Assembly (NCBI GenBank): GCA_028678555.1
Contig: JAJRDF010000091.1
Location: 1-6,171, forward strand
Direction of reading: 5' to 3'
From: Methanomicrobiales archaeon
GTDB lineage: Archaea > Halobacteriota > Methanomicrobia > Methanomicrobiales > JACTUA01
Length of the DNA: 6,171 nt
A program made the translations under genes and the position numbers. The notes beneath the pieces are model-generated. The model was not told where the DNA came from. It saw only the letters and a list, made by a program, of their open reading frames with translations, and searched no databases. Shown here one piece after another: positions 5,573 to 6,171 of this stretch; position 1 is the stretch's first letter; each line of letters begins with the position of its first letter.

Positions 5573-6154
5573 TCATTCGCTCTTTGAGATAGACGAGAAC
5601 CATGCCCGGGATCCTTCCGCACGGGTGTGGCTCTCGAAGGTTGCCGGCCGGATGTAATGGATGATCCAGCCGTCCCGGAAGGTTTCCCGGATCTCCCCTT
5701 CCGTGATCCTCCGGGGACCATACCCGGCGGGCTCCCGGTCGCTGAAGCAGAGCATGAAATATCTTCCGCCCGCGTTCAGGATGGTGGCCAGCTGGTTCAT
5801 ATAGACAGGACGGTCTTCATCGGAGAGGGTATGGAAGAGCCCGGAATCGGTGGCGGAATCGAACTTCCGGTTGATCCTCGTGAGGTGCAGGGCATCCAGG
5901 ACGAGAAAATGTATCGGAAGCCCTGTCCCGAGAGCCTTTTCCTTCGCCTTCTCAATGGCCCGGGGCACCGAGTCGATCCCCCACACCTCGTGCCCCTCCG
6001 CGGCATAAAAGAGGGCGTTCTCGCCGGTCCCGCACCCGATGTCCAGGACCGATCCCCTGAGCTCCCCCCTCCGGACCATCTCCACGAACTCCTTCTGGGG
6101 CCGGCCGATGTCCCAGGGGGGTCTCCCCTTATAGGCCGAGTCAAAGAACTCCAT
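5573..6154 (-). CDS. Class I SAM-dependent methyltransferase
   Basis: A 193-residue soluble, complete, compact Rossmann-type methyltransferase. Motif I is VLDIGCGTGENALFYA (36-51), which binds S-adenosylmethionine. Motif II ends in acidic D61 (EVWGIDSVPRAI), expected to bind the ribose hydroxyls. D87 in FLVLDALHL lies where the adenine-contacting acid is found, and FDSATDSGLFHTL (98-110) is motif IV. The N-terminal WDIGRPQKEF and the C-terminal PRRITEGEI and AWFSSISK are shared by a group of small methyltransferases of the type 11 / thiopurine-methyltransferase-like sort; the acceptor (small molecule, thiol or metalloid) cannot be told from sequence. The start ATG at 6154 is supported by a close GGTGA. 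It is the first gene seen in the minus-strand run, though an upstream gene may lie beyond the window edge. Class is certain, substrate unknown. Confidence 0.9.
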   Translation of the reverse strand: MEFFDSAYKGRPPWDIGRPQKEFVEMVRRGELRGSVLDIGCGTGENALFYAAEGHEVWGIDSVPRAIEKAKEKALGTGLPIHFLVLDALHLTRINRKFDSATDSGLFHTLSDEDRPVYMNQLATILNAGGRYFMLCFSDREPAGYGPRRITEGEIRETFRDGWIIHYIRPATFESHTRAEGSRAWFSSISKSE

Positions 6155-6157
6155 CGT

Positions 6158-6167
6158 TCACCACTCC
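6158..6167 (-). promoter_or_regulatory. Ribosome binding site of the methyltransferase gene
   Basis: On the minus strand GGAGTGGTGA precedes the ATG at 6154 with three bases between; both GGAG and GGTGA can pair with the archaeal 16S rRNA tail. The TGA in the site could also be the stop of an upstream gene, which would mean tight coupling, but the window ends too soon to tell. Confidence 0.5.
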
Positions 6168-6171
6168 CTGC

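Overview
The window looks like a piece of a GC-rich methanogenic archaeal chromosome, most likely from the Methanomicrobiales. The evidence is the protein families: a PEGA-domain repeat protein, a secreted beta-propeller with an archaeal PGF-CTERM-type sorting tail, and a stand-alone 5TM sensor of the LytS type. Shine-Dalgarno-like sites resembling the archaeal GGAGGTGATC consensus and an AT-rich TATA-like box between the divergent genes agree with this. The order-level assignment is inference from sequence style, not a database match.

Layout. Positions 1-248 (+) hold the C-terminal end of a flavodoxin-like NAD(P)H-dependent FMN reductase whose start lies outside the window. Converging on it is a minus-strand gene (356-1900) for a secreted protein made of seven near-regular repeats of about 51 residues (a predicted seven-bladed beta-propeller), a PEGA domain, a Pro/Thr-rich linker and a short tail of unknown role. 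A 212-bp divergent intergenic region (1901-2112) carries a TATA-like element and an imperfect inverted repeat. From it a plus-strand gene (2113-3831) encodes a second secreted propeller protein: signal peptide, Ig-like domain, seven TolB-like WxD repeats, Thr/Pro-rich stalk and PGF-CTERM-like anchor.

The right half is a minus-strand run, in transcription order: a class I SAM-dependent methyltransferase (6154-5573), a DUF457/YbcI-type membrane metal-dependent hydrolase (5521-4628) and an orphan 5TM-5TMR_LYT sensor domain protein (4531-3863). The short gaps suggest one transcript. It converges on the TolB-like gene with only 31 bp between the stops, and no clear T-rich terminator is visible there.

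How the genes work together. The two divergent propeller genes plausibly supply cell-surface or secreted interaction proteins, one predicted to be anchored by archaeosortase processing and the other with no visible anchor. The right-hand cluster is mainly membrane and housekeeping-like; its collective function cannot be read from the sequence. There are no tRNA or rRNA genes, CRISPR arrays, insertion sequences or obvious phage genes.
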